The notes beneath the pieces are model-generated. The model was given only the letters and a program-made list of their open reading frames with translations. It did no database searches and had not been told where the DNA came from. Below, piece after piece: positions 17,331-25,935 of a DNA stretch of 53,491 bases. The translations under genes and the position numbers were made by a program. How positions within the stretch are numbered: the stretch's first letter is position 1; the number at the start of each line of letters is the position of its first letter. The stretch lies in contig JAFMHK010000024.1 of the NCBI GenBank assembly GCA_017854585.1, positions 1 through 53,491 on the forward strand. Reading direction: 5' to 3'. The DNA comes from Paracoccaceae bacterium. Lineage in GTDB: Bacteria; Pseudomonadota; Alphaproteobacteria; Rhodobacterales; Rhodobacteraceae.

Positions 17331-18311
17331 ATGACAGCCACCCCGGAATTGAACAGAGAATCCCGCATCGGCGGCATCGGCACCGAAGGCCACCATGACG
17401 TCGCGCTGATCGACCTGTCGGACTTTGACACCCGCAAGTCCGAAATCGCCGATCAGCTTTGGCAGGCCGCCACCACCTTGGGTTTGTTCCAGATCACCGG
17501 TCATGGCATCCCCCTGGCACAGATCGAAGATGCCTTTGCCTTTTCGGAACAGTTCTTTGCTCAACCAGAGGCTGCCAAGGCCGCCCTGCCCCTCAAACCC
17601 GGCACCAACGCCGGGTGGGAATTCAAATCACAGGTCCGCCCATCCACCGGAACGCCGGACCAAAAGGAAAGCTATCAGATCACCCGCCCCCGGATGGATG
17701 GCCTGTGGCCCGACCTGCCCGGTTTCCGCGACAAGATGCTGGCATTCGAGGCGGCAAACTGGGCCGTAGCCATGCAGGTGCTGACTTGTTTCGCCCTCAA
17801 GCTCGACTTTGCCGAAGACCTGTTTGCCATCGCCCACGATCCAGCCAGCCCACAATACCAGTCGACCCTGCGGTTGATCCATTATCTGCCCATGGAAAAC
17901 GCCAAGCCCGAGGATTTCTCAGGCTGGCGCGCGGGCGCGCACACCGATTTTGACTGCCTGACCTTGCTGCACCAGAAAACCGGTCAGGGCGGTTTGCAGG
18001 TCTGCCCCGGCCATGCTGCCGAAGACGGCGCGTGGACCAGCGTTGAACCGGTCACGGGCGTGATCACCTGCAACATCGGCGACATGCTGATGCGGTGGTC
18101 GGATGACCGCCTGCTGTCGAACCCACACCGCGTGCGGATGCCGCGCACCGATGAATACCTCGGCCCCCGCTACTCGATCCCCTTTTTCGCGCAAGCCAAC
18201 AAGGACTTCATCTTGCAGGGCCCGGCCCGCAAATACCCCGCCATATCCGCAGGCGATTACATCCTCGAACGGATACGAGCGAACTACGACGCCCTGAAAC
18301 ACAAGGGTTAA
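17331..18311 (+). CDS. Isopenicillin N synthase-like 2-oxoglutarate/Fe(II) oxygenase
   Basis: 326-residue non-haem iron oxygenase. It has an N-terminal DIOX_N-like region (LGLFQITGHGIP) and a double-stranded beta-helix core with iron ligands H204 and D206 (AHTDFD) and H266 (NPHR), and RYS (280-282) for the 2-oxoglutarate carboxylate. ATGs at 17322, 17325 and 17331 are in frame; 17331 has the best spacing from GGAAAGG. The family hydroxylates or desaturates small molecules. It lies 370 bases after the ureide operon on the same strand and could start that pathway by oxidising a purine or pyrimidine derivative, but a separate transcript is equally possible. Confidence 0.85.
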   Translation: MTATPELNRESRIGGIGTEGHHDVALIDLSDFDTRKSEIADQLWQAATTLGLFQITGHGIPLAQIEDAFAFSEQFFAQPEAAKAALPLKPGTNAGWEFKSQVRPSTGTPDQKESYQITRPRMDGLWPDLPGFRDKMLAFEAANWAVAMQVLTCFALKLDFAEDLFAIAHDPASPQYQSTLRLIHYLPMENAKPEDFSGWRAGAHTDFDCLTLLHQKTGQGGLQVCPGHAAEDGAWTSVEPVTGVITCNIGDMLMRWSDDRLLSNPHRVRMPRTDEYLGPRYSIPFFAQANKDFILQGPARKYPAISAGDYILERIRANYDALKHKG

Positions 18312-18443
18312 CAAGCACTTGAAGGGGTGTGGTGCGTATATGCAACGCGCCACATTTCCGCCACATTTCCGCCAGCCATTCGTCGTTTTTCGGGCCGACC
18401 CTGTCCTGTCATAGGCAGAGCAAAAAAAACCGGAGGCGAATCA

Positions 18444-18536
18444 ATGCCCGCAGAGCAGCAAACCCCAATCAAGCGGCCACCACCGCAGCCCCCCGTTCCG
18501 GCGCCCCCGCGCTTTTCAGATTGGGCCAGCATCTGA
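18444..18536 (+). CDS. Possible 30-residue proline-rich peptide
   Basis: A short frame beginning MPAEQQTPIKRPPPQPP and ending SDWASI, preceded by GGAGG at 18432-18436 with good spacing. It is proline-rich with a charged start, and has no membrane segment. The strong ribosome site is the only real support; there is no homology I can recall. It lies in the spacer before the TfoX-like gene. Confidence 0.3.
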   Translation: MPAEQQTPIKRPPPQPPVPAPPRFSDWASI

Positions 18537-18567
18537 TATCATCTGCGGCAGACTGAAAGGCCGCCCG

Positions 18568-18906
18568 ATGACATCACCTGACGACCGCCTCACCGCAATC
18601 CGCAACATCGGGCCCGCCCAGGCGGCGGAGCTGACCCGCGCGGGCATCACAACGGCCAGCCAACTGCGCGACCTTGGTGCGGATCAGGCGTATCGTCGCC
18701 TTTTGGCGGCGGGCACCCGCCCCCATTTCATCATGTACTATGTGTTGCACATGGCCCTGCAGGGCCGCCCATGGAACGACTGCAAAGGCGAAGAGAAAGA
18801 CGCCCTGCGTGTCCAGTTCGATGCAATCAAGGCTGAGAACACCGGGTCCAATGACGCGGCCATGGAACAGGTCCTGAACCGGATCGGCGTGGGCCTGCGC
18901 CGCTGA
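18568..18906 (+). CDS. TfoX/Sxy C-terminal domain-like protein
   Basis: 112 residues. The N-terminal part reads LTAIRNIGPAQAAELTRAGI, a helix-hairpin-helix-like motif, followed by QLRDLGADQAYRRL and YYVLHMALQGRPWND, which match the TfoX C-terminal domain that often occurs as a stand-alone protein. In some gammaproteobacteria the full TfoX regulates competence; in alphaproteobacteria the role of the lone C-terminal domain is not known. Monocistronic, convergent with ndk across a shared terminator. Confidence 0.75.
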   Translation: MTSPDDRLTAIRNIGPAQAAELTRAGITTASQLRDLGADQAYRRLLAAGTRPHFIMYYVLHMALQGRPWNDCKGEEKDALRVQFDAIKAENTGSNDAAMEQVLNRIGVGLRR

Positions 18907-18945
18907 TCGCGATACCCGGCCCTTCATCACTTCAGCATCGGGCAC

Positions 18946-18979
18946 AAAAAAGCCGCGCCCATGCAGGCGCGGCCTTTGT
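18946..18979. terminator. Bidirectional terminator between TfoX-like gene and ndk
   Basis: GCCGCGCC at 18952-18959 pairs with GGCGCGGC at 18966-18973 across a 6-base loop. A run of six A precedes it, giving a U run for transcripts from ndk on the minus strand, and CTTTGTCTT follows for the plus strand. Confidence 0.8.
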
Positions 18980-18999
18980 CTTGTGGTCAGATCAGGCGA

Positions 19000-19422
19000 T
19001 CAGCCGACCAGTTCAAGCCCGCTGAAGAAGAACGCGATTTCCTCCTTGGCGGTATCGGGACCATCGGAACCGTGCACCGAGTTTTCGCCGATCGACAGGG
19101 CAAATTCCTTGCGGATCGTGCCGGCTGCGGCGTCTGCCGGGTTTGTCGCGCCCATGACTTCGCGGTTCTTTGCAATGGCGTTTTCGCCTTCCAGAACCTG
19201 CACCACGATCGGTTCGGAAATCATGAACTCACACAGTTCGCCAAAGAACGGACGCTCTGAATGGACGCCATAGAAGGTCTGCGCTTGGCTCAGCGTCATG
19301 TGGATACGCTTGGATGCAACAACGCGCAGGCCGGCTTCTTCGAACTTGGCGATGATCGCGCCAGTCAGGTTGCGCTTGGTTGCATCGGGCTTGATGATAG
19401 AAAAGGTCCGTTCCAGGGCCAT
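19000..19422 (-). CDS. ndk: Nucleoside diphosphate kinase
   Basis: 140-residue protein of standard Ndk length. It begins [14 protein letters not shown], carries the [15 protein letters not shown] segment, and has the phosphorylated histidine in NSVHGSD. It transfers phosphate from ATP to other NDPs to balance nucleotide pools in the cytoplasm. It is a single gene, divergent from the ABC-F gene with about 105 bases between the starts and ended by the hairpin at 18946-18979. Confidence 0.97.
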   Translation of the reverse strand: MALERTFSIIKPDATKRNLTGAIIAKFEEAGLRVVASKRIHMTLSQAQTFYGVHSERPFFGELCEFMISEPIVVQVLEGENAIAKNREVMGATNPADAAAGTIRKEFALSIGENSVHGSDGPDTAKEEIAFFFSGLELVG

Positions 19423-19527
19423 GTGTCCGCTCCATAGGGTTAAGGATTTGGGCGGGCATTAGCACGGGCAAACCCCCTTGGAAACCGCCGATTGACAGCG
19501 GCGCGCGGGGGCGTCACACCGCGCCCC

Positions 19528-21381
19528 ATGCTCCGTATATCCGACATCTCATATTCCGTCGCCGGTCGCCCCTTGATTGAGGGCGCTTCCGTCACCATTC
19601 CACAAGGCCACAAGGTCGGCATCGTTGGCCGCAACGGGACCGGCAAGACCACGCTGTTTCGTCTTATCCGGGGCGAACTGACGCTGGATGGTGGCGCCAT
19701 CACCATGCCTGACCGTGCGCGCATCGGCGGCGTCGCGCAAGAGGTGCCCAGCAGCGAGACGTCTCTCCTTGATACCGTGCTTGAGGCGGATACCGAGCGC
19801 GCGGCCCTTTTGGCCGACACAAGTCAGGATCCCACCCGCATCGCCGAGGTGCAGGCCCGTCTGTCCGATATCGATGCGTGGTCGGCCGAGGCCCGCGCCG
19901 CCACCATCTTGCGCGGGCTTGGGTTTACCGCCGCCGAACAACTGATGCCCTGTTCCGCCTTTTCCGGCGGCTGGCGGATGCGCGTGGCGCTGGCGGGCGT
20001 GCTTTTCTCTCAGCCCGATCTGCTGCTGCTTGACGAACCGACCAATTATCTCGATCTGGAGGGCGCGCTGTGGCTGGAAAGCTATCTCGCCAGATACCCG
20101 CATACGGTCTTGATCATCTCGCACGATCGGGAATTGTTGAACCGTGCCGTGGGGCACATCCTGCATCTGGCTGACAAGAAACTGACGCTTTACACCGGCG
20201 GCTATGACCAATTTGCCCGCGCTCGCGCCGAACAACGCGCCGTGCTATCGGCACAGGCCAAGAAGCAGGAACTGCAACGCGCCCACCTGCAATCCTTCGT
20301 GGATCGGTTCAAGGCCAAGGCATCCAAGGCCAAGCAAGCCCAGTCGCGCGTGAAGATGCTGGAGAAGATGGACACCATCCGCATGCCCGAAGACGCGGCG
20401 CGAACCGTCTTCACCTTCCCCACGCCTGAGGAACTGTCGCCCCCCATCATCCAATTGGACCGGGCCACTGTGGGCTATGACGGCCCGCCTGTTCTGCAAC
20501 GGTTGAACCTGCGGATCGATCAAGATGACCGGATCGCCCTGTTGGGGCGCAATGGTGAAGGAAAATCCACGCTTTCCAAGCTTTTGGCGGGTAAACTTCA
20601 AGTTGGCGACGGTCGCCACACCTCCTCCTCAAAGCTCCGGATCGGCTATTTCGCACAGCATCAGGTGGATGAACTGCATATCGACGAAACGCCCCTGCAG
20701 CATATTCAGCGTGAGCGTCCGACTGAAATGCAGTCGAAATTGCGCGCGCGTCTGGCTGGGTTTGGCCTTGGTGCCGATCAGGCCGAAACCGAGGTGGCGC
20801 GCCTGTCGGGTGGACAAAAGGCACGTCTGTCGCTCCTGCTGGCAACCATCGATGCGCCCCATCTGCTGATCTTGGATGAACCGACCAACCACCTCGATAT
20901 CGAAAGCCGTGAGGCCTTGGTCGAAGCGTTGACCGCCTATTCGGGCGCGGTCATCCTTGTCAGCCACGACATGCACCTGCTCAGCCTCGTCGCTGACCGG
21001 CTTTGGCTGGTCAAGGACGGTGCCGTCGAACCTTACCCCGACGATCTGAACACCTATCGCAAACTGCTACTGCAGGGCGATGACAAGCCCGCCAAGCCTG
21101 AAAAGGAAAAGCCAAAGGCAAGGGTCTATTCCAACGATCAGATCAAGGAACTGCGCGCCGAGCTGCGCCGCGCCGAAGCCCGCGTCGAAAAGATCGAGGA
21201 GATGCGCGGGAAACTGGCCAAGAAACTGGCGGATCCCGCGCTTTACGAAGATACCCGCAAGGGCGAACTGGCCACTTGGAACAAGAAATACGCCGAGTTG
21301 ATGGACGCCATGCACAAGGCCGAGGCCTTGTGGGTCGCCGCGCAGGACAAGCTGGACCGCGCGCAGGGCGCTGCGGCCTGA
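19528..21381 (+). CDS. ABC-F family ATPase
   Basis: 617-residue soluble protein with two ABC ATPase domains and no membrane segment. The first has GRNGTGKTT, FSGGWRMR and LLLLDEPTNYLD; the second GRNGEGKST, LSGGQKAR and LLILDEPTNHLD. A charged linker of about 80 residues joins them, and a Lys/Glu-rich coiled coil forms the C-terminus (about 530-610), as in Uup and YheS. ABC-F proteins act on ribosomes to relieve stalled translation. The ATG at 19528 starts the first beta strand. marC follows after three bases. Confidence 0.93.
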   Translation: MLRISDISYSVAGRPLIEGASVTIPQGHKVGIVGRNGTGKTTLFRLIRGELTLDGGAITMPDRARIGGVAQEVPSSETSLLDTVLEADTERAALLADTSQDPTRIAEVQARLSDIDAWSAEARAATILRGLGFTAAEQLMPCSAFSGGWRMRVALAGVLFSQPDLLLLDEPTNYLDLEGALWLESYLARYPHTVLIISHDRELLNRAVGHILHLADKKLTLYTGGYDQFARARAEQRAVLSAQAKKQELQRAHLQSFVDRFKAKASKAKQAQSRVKMLEKMDTIRMPEDAARTVFTFPTPEELSPPIIQLDRATVGYDGPPVLQRLNLRIDQDDRIALLGRNGEGKSTLSKLLAGKLQVGDGRHTSSSKLRIGYFAQHQVDELHIDETPLQHIQRERPTEMQSKLRARLAGFGLGADQAETEVARLSGGQKARLSLLLATIDAPHLLILDEPTNHLDIESREALVEALTAYSGAVILVSHDMHLLSLVADRLWLVKDGAVEPYPDDLNTYRKLLLQGDDKPAKPEKEKPKARVYSNDQIKELRAELRRAEARVEKIEEMRGKLAKKLADPALYEDTRKGELATWNKKYAELMDAMHKAEALWVAAQDKLDRAQGAAA

Positions 21382-21384
21382 CAC

Positions 21385-22002
21385 ATGGATATCTTACTGC
21401 TCATCCCTGCCTTCGTGACCCTGTTTGTCATCATCGACCCGATCGGTCTGGCGCCCTTGTTCGCCGCCCTGACCCAAGGCATGACGCCGCGCCAGCGCCT
21501 TGGCATCGCCGTTCGCGCCTGTCTGGTGGCCCTGATCCTGCTGACCCTGTTCGGTCTGGCAGGAGAGGCCGTCTTGAACTTCCTTGGCATTTCCATGCCG
21601 GCATTTCGCATCGCCGGGGGCATCTTGCTGTTCCTGACCGCGCTCGACATGCTGTTTGAACGCCGCAAACAGCGTCGGCAAGGACAGGCCGATGCCGAGC
21701 CGCACCAAGATCCGTCGGTTTTCCCGCTGGCTATTCCGCTGATCGCGGGGCCCGGCGCGATCGCCACGATGATCCTGCTGACCGGCCAAAGCGGGGCCGA
21801 TGCGGTGTATATTCTGGCAATCCACGGGGTCATGGCGCTTGTCTTGCTGGTCGTATTTGCACTTTTCCTGCTCGCCGCGCCGCTGGAACGGTTGCTTGGT
21901 CCGACAGGGATCAACGTCGTGACGCGCTTGTTGGGAATGCTGTTGGCCGCCTTGTCCGTCCAGTTTGTGATCGACGGATTGCGCGATCTGGCTGTGATCT
22001 GA
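21385..22002 (+). CDS. MarC family integral membrane protein
   Basis: 205 residues with about six membrane helices, including the family feature FVTLFVIIDPIGLAPLF near the start and FPLAIPLIAGPGAIATMILL in the middle. MarC was once linked to antibiotic resistance but its function is unknown. It follows the ABC-F gene by three bases and so is probably in the same transcript. Confidence 0.92.
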   Translation: MDILLLIPAFVTLFVIIDPIGLAPLFAALTQGMTPRQRLGIAVRACLVALILLTLFGLAGEAVLNFLGISMPAFRIAGGILLFLTALDMLFERRKQRRQGQADAEPHQDPSVFPLAIPLIAGPGAIATMILLTGQSGADAVYILAIHGVMALVLLVVFALFLLAAPLERLLGPTGINVVTRLLGMLLAALSVQFVIDGLRDLAVI

Positions 22003-22042
22003 CGCCGCAAGACCTATATGCTAGCTGAAAGGAGGCGGCGGC

Positions 22043-22624
22043 ATGAACGGACCAGACATCGGAAACATGATCTATCTGATCATTCTTGGCGTCGTCATCG
22101 GCGGTTACTTGTTGGTGTCGAACCGCCGCCAGATGGGCAAGATGGCGCAGCAGGCCGCGATCTGGGTCTTTATTTTTCTGGGCGCAATCGTTGTGGCCGG
22201 GATGTGGGGCGATATCAGCAACACGGTCATGCCACGTCAGTCGGTGGCGCAGAGTGGTGCCTCGGTCACGCTGCCGCGCGCCCAAGACGGGCATTATTAC
22301 CTCACGTTGGAATTGAACGGCGTGCCGACACGCCTTGTGGTCGATACCGGCGCCAGCGAGATCGTTCTGACCCAGGCCGATGCCGAGCGCGCAGGCGTGG
22401 ACATGTCGCGCCTGATCTTCTCGGGGCGCGCGTTCACGGCCAATGGCATGGTGGAAACCGCCCCCGTGACGCTGCAAAGCGTCAGTCTGGGGGGCATCAC
22501 CGAGACGAATATCCGCGCGACCGTGAACCGGGGCGAGATGACCGAAAGCCTGTTGGGGATGTCCTATCTGAGCAGATTCTCGCGGCTGGAAATCAGCGAC
22601 GGCAAGATGGTTCTGGAGCGATAG
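22043..22624 (+). CDS. Membrane-anchored retropepsin-like aspartic protease
   Basis: 193 residues. Two N-terminal membrane helices (about 8-26 and 36-52) precede a single clan AA aspartic protease domain with LVVDTGASEIVLT, the catalytic Asp motif, and a C-terminal LLGMSYLSRF, typical of the bacterial retropepsin-like family that must dimerise to be active. AAAGGAGG directly upstream is a very strong ribosome site. Substrate unknown. It shares the direction of marC with a 40-base gap. Confidence 0.9.
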   Translation: MNGPDIGNMIYLIILGVVIGGYLLVSNRRQMGKMAQQAAIWVFIFLGAIVVAGMWGDISNTVMPRQSVAQSGASVTLPRAQDGHYYLTLELNGVPTRLVVDTGASEIVLTQADAERAGVDMSRLIFSGRAFTANGMVETAPVTLQSVSLGGITETNIRATVNRGEMTESLLGMSYLSRFSRLEISDGKMVLER

Positions 22625-22646
22625 GTCGCGACGGACCGATCCCGAG

Positions 22647-22695
22647 ATAGGTTACAAAAAATCGCCGAATCCCGATTTTTTGTAACCTATTTTTC
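22647..22695. terminator. Bidirectional terminator with 18-bp perfect inverted repeat
   Basis: The arm at 22647-22664 is exactly complementary to 22673-22690 across an 8-base loop, followed by TTTTT. It lies between convergent genes, and the stop codon of holC falls inside the right arm. AT content within the arms puts A and U runs at both ends, so it can serve both directions. Confidence 0.85.
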
Positions 22696-23178
22696 CGTGT
22701 CCTGCCCGCTGGCCTTCCCCCCGGCCTCGGCCTTCATCTGCCAGCGACCGGACTCCTCGGACCAATAGGTTGCCGCCGCCCCTGCAGCGGTCAGCGCTTT
22801 CCACTGTTCCCGCGCCGTCTGCACCGCGCCCAGATCCTGACCGTCGAACAGGATGCAGACCCTTTCCATGGCGGCAACCTCTTCGGCGCTGATATCCGCG
22901 CCCTCCACGCTCATCAGGCAGGTCGCGCCGTTGGCAAGATCATGGCTGGTGGTCAGCAAGATGGGTTGCGCGGCGTCATGCGGCCCACCGGACATGCCGT
23001 GCGGCAGGAACGCGTCTTTTGCGTGGGTCCAAAGCACCTCGTCGAGACGCGTCAAAAGCGCCTCTGTCCGCCCGCGCACCGCCACACGCCACCCGGCTTG
23101 GCGCGACTTGGACAGAAGCGTGGCCAGCGTTGCGTCCAGACTGCTGCGGGTCAGGTGATAGAAATAGGCTTGGCCCAT
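22687..23178 (-). CDS. holC: DNA polymerase III chi subunit
   Basis: 163 residues. The N-terminus reads GQAYFYHLTRSSLDATL, and the body (ESRQAGWRVAVRG-like helix-strand, W at the DEVLWTHAKDAFLPHG segment, then HD and CIL FDGQD) matches HolC, which contacts SSB and the clamp-loader psi subunit. The C-terminal 20 residues are a charged, Gly-rich tail. Its start lies two bases after the pepA stop, so pepA-holC form an operon as in many alphaproteobacteria. Confidence 0.9.
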   Translation of the reverse strand: MGQAYFYHLTRSSLDATLATLLSKSRQAGWRVAVRGRTEALLTRLDEVLWTHAKDAFLPHGMSGGPHDAAQPILLTTSHDLANGATCLMSVEGADISAEEVAAMERVCILFDGQDLGAVQTAREQWKALTAAGAAATYWSEESGRWQMKAEAGGKASGQDTEK

Positions 23179-23180
23179 TC

Positions 23181-24647
23181 CTACCCCTCATAGCCGTCGC
23201 GGATCATGCGATCCAACGCCAAGACACCCCAACCAGTCGCGCCTTTGGGGGCCAGCATCGTATCGGATTTGACCGAGGCGACACCCGCGATATCCAAATG
23301 AATCCAAGGGGTCTCAGGTTTCACGAACCGGCCGAGGAACTGCGCCGCCGTGATCGACCCCGCGTCGCGCCCACCCACGTTCTTCATGTCTGCCACGCGC
23401 GATTTCAGCTTGTCGTCATAGGCCTGCCCCATGGGCATGCGCCACGCGCCTTCGCCCTCAATCTTGGCTGACTTGAGGAACGCATCGCAGAACGCATCGT
23501 TGTTTGAAAAGACGCCCGCGTTTTCGTGGCCCAGCCCGACGATGATGGCCCCTGTCAGGGTCGCAAGATCGATCATCCCCGATGGCTGAAAACGCTCCTG
23601 TGCGTACCACATCACGTCACACAGAACCAAGCGCCCCTCGGCATCGGTGTTAATCACCTCGACGGTGTCGCCCTTCATGGATTTCACCACATCGCCGGGG
23701 CGTTGCGCGCGGCCGTCCGGCATGTTTTCCACAAGGCCCACCAGCCCCACGACATTGGCCTTGGCCCCGCGCAGGGCCAGCGCGCGCATCACGCCCGCCA
23801 CAACGCCCGCGCCGCCCATGTCCATTGTCATGTCTTCCATGCCCGACGCGGGCTTGATCGAGATGCCGCCGGTATCGAACACAACGCCCTTTCCGACCAG
23901 TGCCAGCGGGGCCTCCTTGCCGCCGCCGTTCCAGCGCATCACAACCACCTTGGATGGCGTTTCGCTGCCCATGCCGACGGCCAGCAGGGTGCGCATACCC
24001 AGCTTTTCCAAGGCGTCTTCTTCCAGCACCTCAACATCAAGCCCAAGATCTCTCATTGCGACAAGCCGGGCGGCAAATTCATGTGTTGTCAGGATGTTGG
24101 CCGGTTCATTCACCAGATCGCGGGTGAAGAATACCCCCTCTGCCAGCGCCATCAGGGGCTTGGCCTTGGCCGCACTGGCGGCGGGGGCGGTGTGCATAAG
24201 GGTGACGCCCGCATGCGGTGTATCCTCTGCCGTCTTGTGCGCCGAGAAGTCATAGGCCCGCAGCACAAGACCCAAGGCCAATTCCGCGAAATGGGCAACG
24301 TTGCCACCCAGAACCAAAAGCGCGTCCTTGTCCTTGAACTGCGCCAGATCGGCACCCGCCTTGCGGGCGTCCGCAACCGACGGGCGGCGCGTAAGTTTAA
24401 CAACCGACAGGGCATTCGCGGCAAGTCCGGCGGGAAAGCCCATGACGAACCCAGTGCCCAGCTTGACCTTTTCCCACCTGTCAGACGCCAGCAACCGTTC
24501 CACCGCACCCTTGGTCAGGCGGTTGATCCTACGACCTGCCGGGTCCAGCTTGCCGTCAGGCGTCACGAAAATGGCAAGCTTGCCCGCATGTCCGGCGATG
24601 GCGTCAAGGTCGGTCTCGATGAAATCGATGGCGATAGGCGTGGTCAT
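23181..24647 (-). CDS. pepA: Leucyl aminopeptidase (M17)
   Basis: 488 residues. The C-terminal catalytic domain shows VGKGVVFDTGGISIKP with metal-binding Lys and Asp, MDMGGAGVV, and NTDAEGRLVL with the NTDAEGRL signature. It removes N-terminal amino acids from peptides using two metals in a cytoplasmic hexamer. ATGs at 24653 and 24647 are both possible; 24647 has the better spacing from AAAGG. The open frame upstream to 24779 is not protein-like. First gene of pepA-holC and divergent from lptF. Confidence 0.96.
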   Translation of the reverse strand: MTTPIAIDFIETDLDAIAGHAGKLAIFVTPDGKLDPAGRRINRLTKGAVERLLASDRWEKVKLGTGFVMGFPAGLAANALSVVKLTRRPSVADARKAGADLAQFKDKDALLVLGGNVAHFAELALGLVLRAYDFSAHKTAEDTPHAGVTLMHTAPAASAAKAKPLMALAEGVFFTRDLVNEPANILTTHEFAARLVAMRDLGLDVEVLEEDALEKLGMRTLLAVGMGSETPSKVVVMRWNGGGKEAPLALVGKGVVFDTGGISIKPASGMEDMTMDMGGAGVVAGVMRALALRGAKANVVGLVGLVENMPDGRAQRPGDVVKSMKGDTVEVINTDAEGRLVLCDVMWYAQERFQPSGMIDLATLTGAIIVGLGHENAGVFSNNDAFCDAFLKSAKIEGEGAWRMPMGQAYDDKLKSRVADMKNVGGRDAGSITAAQFLGRFVKPETPWIHLDIAGVASVKSDTMLAPKGATGWGVLALDRMIRDGYEG

Positions 24648-24745
24648 GTGCATCCTTTCGGCGTGTCTGTTGGGCCGCAACTTACGCAGCGTTTGGCAAC
24701 TTGGCCAGATGGCCCCTCGCATCGGCGGATATCTTCGATTACAAC

Positions 24746-24772
24746 CATATGCAGCAGCCTGTGCTGCGTATG
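24746..24772 (+). promoter_or_regulatory. Hairpin in the leader of lptF
   Basis: Arms of 11 bases (24746-24756 and 24762-24772) pair across a 5-base loop with one T-G wobble. It ends 20 bases before the lptF ATG, so it would lie in the mRNA leader and could affect ribosome access or mRNA stability. It might alternatively be a protein-binding site between divergent pepA and lptF. Confidence 0.35.
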
Positions 24773-24792
24773 GGCACATATCTTGGGGGATT

Positions 24793-25935
24793 ATGCATTT
24801 GGGGCGGTATGACCGGTATATCCTGTCTCAGCTGCTGGTGCTGTTTGGCTTTTTCAGCTTTGTTCTGGTGTCGGTCTACTGGGTAAACCGGGCCGTAGAC
24901 CTGTTCGATTCGCTGTTGGCCGACGGACAGAATGTGGTCGTGTTTCTGGAATTCACGGCGCTGGCCTTGCCGCAGATAATGCTGCTGGTGTTGCCGGTCG
25001 CGTCGTTCGTGGCAACAATCTACATCTTCAATCGGATGATCAGCGAAAGCGAACTGGTCGTTTTGCAGACGGCGGGCCTGTCGGCGCTGCGCCTGCTGCG
25101 CCCTGTTGCGATCTTCGGCGTGATCTTGTGCGCCTTGATTGCAGTTCTGGCCAATGCGCTGGTGCCTGCGGCGCGGAGCCAACTGAATGAACGCAGCCTT
25201 GAGGTGCAGGAAGACCTGACCGGGCGGTTTCTACGCGCGGGGCAGTTCATTCACCCCACAAGCGGGCTGACGGTGTATATCCGTGAAATCACCGAGTTGG
25301 GGGAATTTCGCGACGTTTTCTTGCAGGACCGATCAAATCGCGACACCGAGGTGACATATGTCGCCGGTCGCGCGCTGCTGGTCCGGTCCGAAGATGGGCC
25401 GCGGCTGGTGATGTTCGACGGCATGGCACAGACGCTGCAGACCGACGGTGACAGGCTCGCCGTCGTTGAGTTCAGCGATTTCACCTATGATATTGGCGGG
25501 CTGATTGGCGATACGAGCCTGCGCCGTCGCGATCTTGCCGAACTGTCGACGGTTGCTTTGCTGACCGCGGACATGGAAACCGCCGAACGTCTGGAGCTGA
25601 GCCTGGCACGGATGCGGTTCGAAGGGCATGACCGCCTTGCGCGCGCCCTTTTCGTGATCTTTCCACCGATCATTGCCGCCGCGACACTGATGCTGGGAAC
25701 GTTTTCGCGGTTCGGGGTCTGGCCGCAAATTCTGGGCGCGGTGTTCCTTGTGATCCCGCTGCAGATGATATGGAACGTCAGCGAAACCATCGCCGTGCGC
25801 GACGTCAGCCTGCAATATGTGGCCTACGCGCAGCCACTTGCGGCGGCGGTGATGGCGGCGGTGATGTGCTGGATGGCCATGCGCCGACGTCACAGGCCAC
25901 GTCGCGTCCTTGTTGGGCGGGGGATCCCCGCATGA
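24793..25935 (+). CDS. lptF: LPS export permease LptF
   Basis: 380 residues of the YjgP/YjgQ family: membrane helices at about 10-30, 50-75 and 95-120, a periplasmic beta-rich domain, then three C-terminal helices. With LptG and LptB it forms the inner-membrane ABC transporter that extracts LPS. The ATG at 24793 follows GGGGGA and begins MHLGRYDRYIL, a normal start for the family; the frame extends upstream without protein character. The end overlaps lptG as ATGA. First gene of lptF-lptG-lptD-surA-pdxA. Confidence 0.95.
   Translation: MHLGRYDRYILSQLLVLFGFFSFVLVSVYWVNRAVDLFDSLLADGQNVVVFLEFTALALPQIMLLVLPVASFVATIYIFNRMISESELVVLQTAGLSALRLLRPVAIFGVILCALIAVLANALVPAARSQLNERSLEVQEDLTGRFLRAGQFIHPTSGLTVYIREITELGEFRDVFLQDRSNRDTEVTYVAGRALLVRSEDGPRLVMFDGMAQTLQTDGDRLAVVEFSDFTYDIGGLIGDTSLRRRDLAELSTVALLTADMETAERLELSLARMRFEGHDRLARALFVIFPPIIAAATLMLGTFSRFGVWPQILGAVFLVIPLQMIWNVSETIAVRDVSLQYVAYAQPLAAAVMAAVMCWMAMRRRHRPRRVLVGRGIPA

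Noticed and set aside
23526..24812. Plus-strand frame of 428 codons opposite pepA
   Set aside because: Antisense to a clear gene, His/Arg-rich, no start signals.
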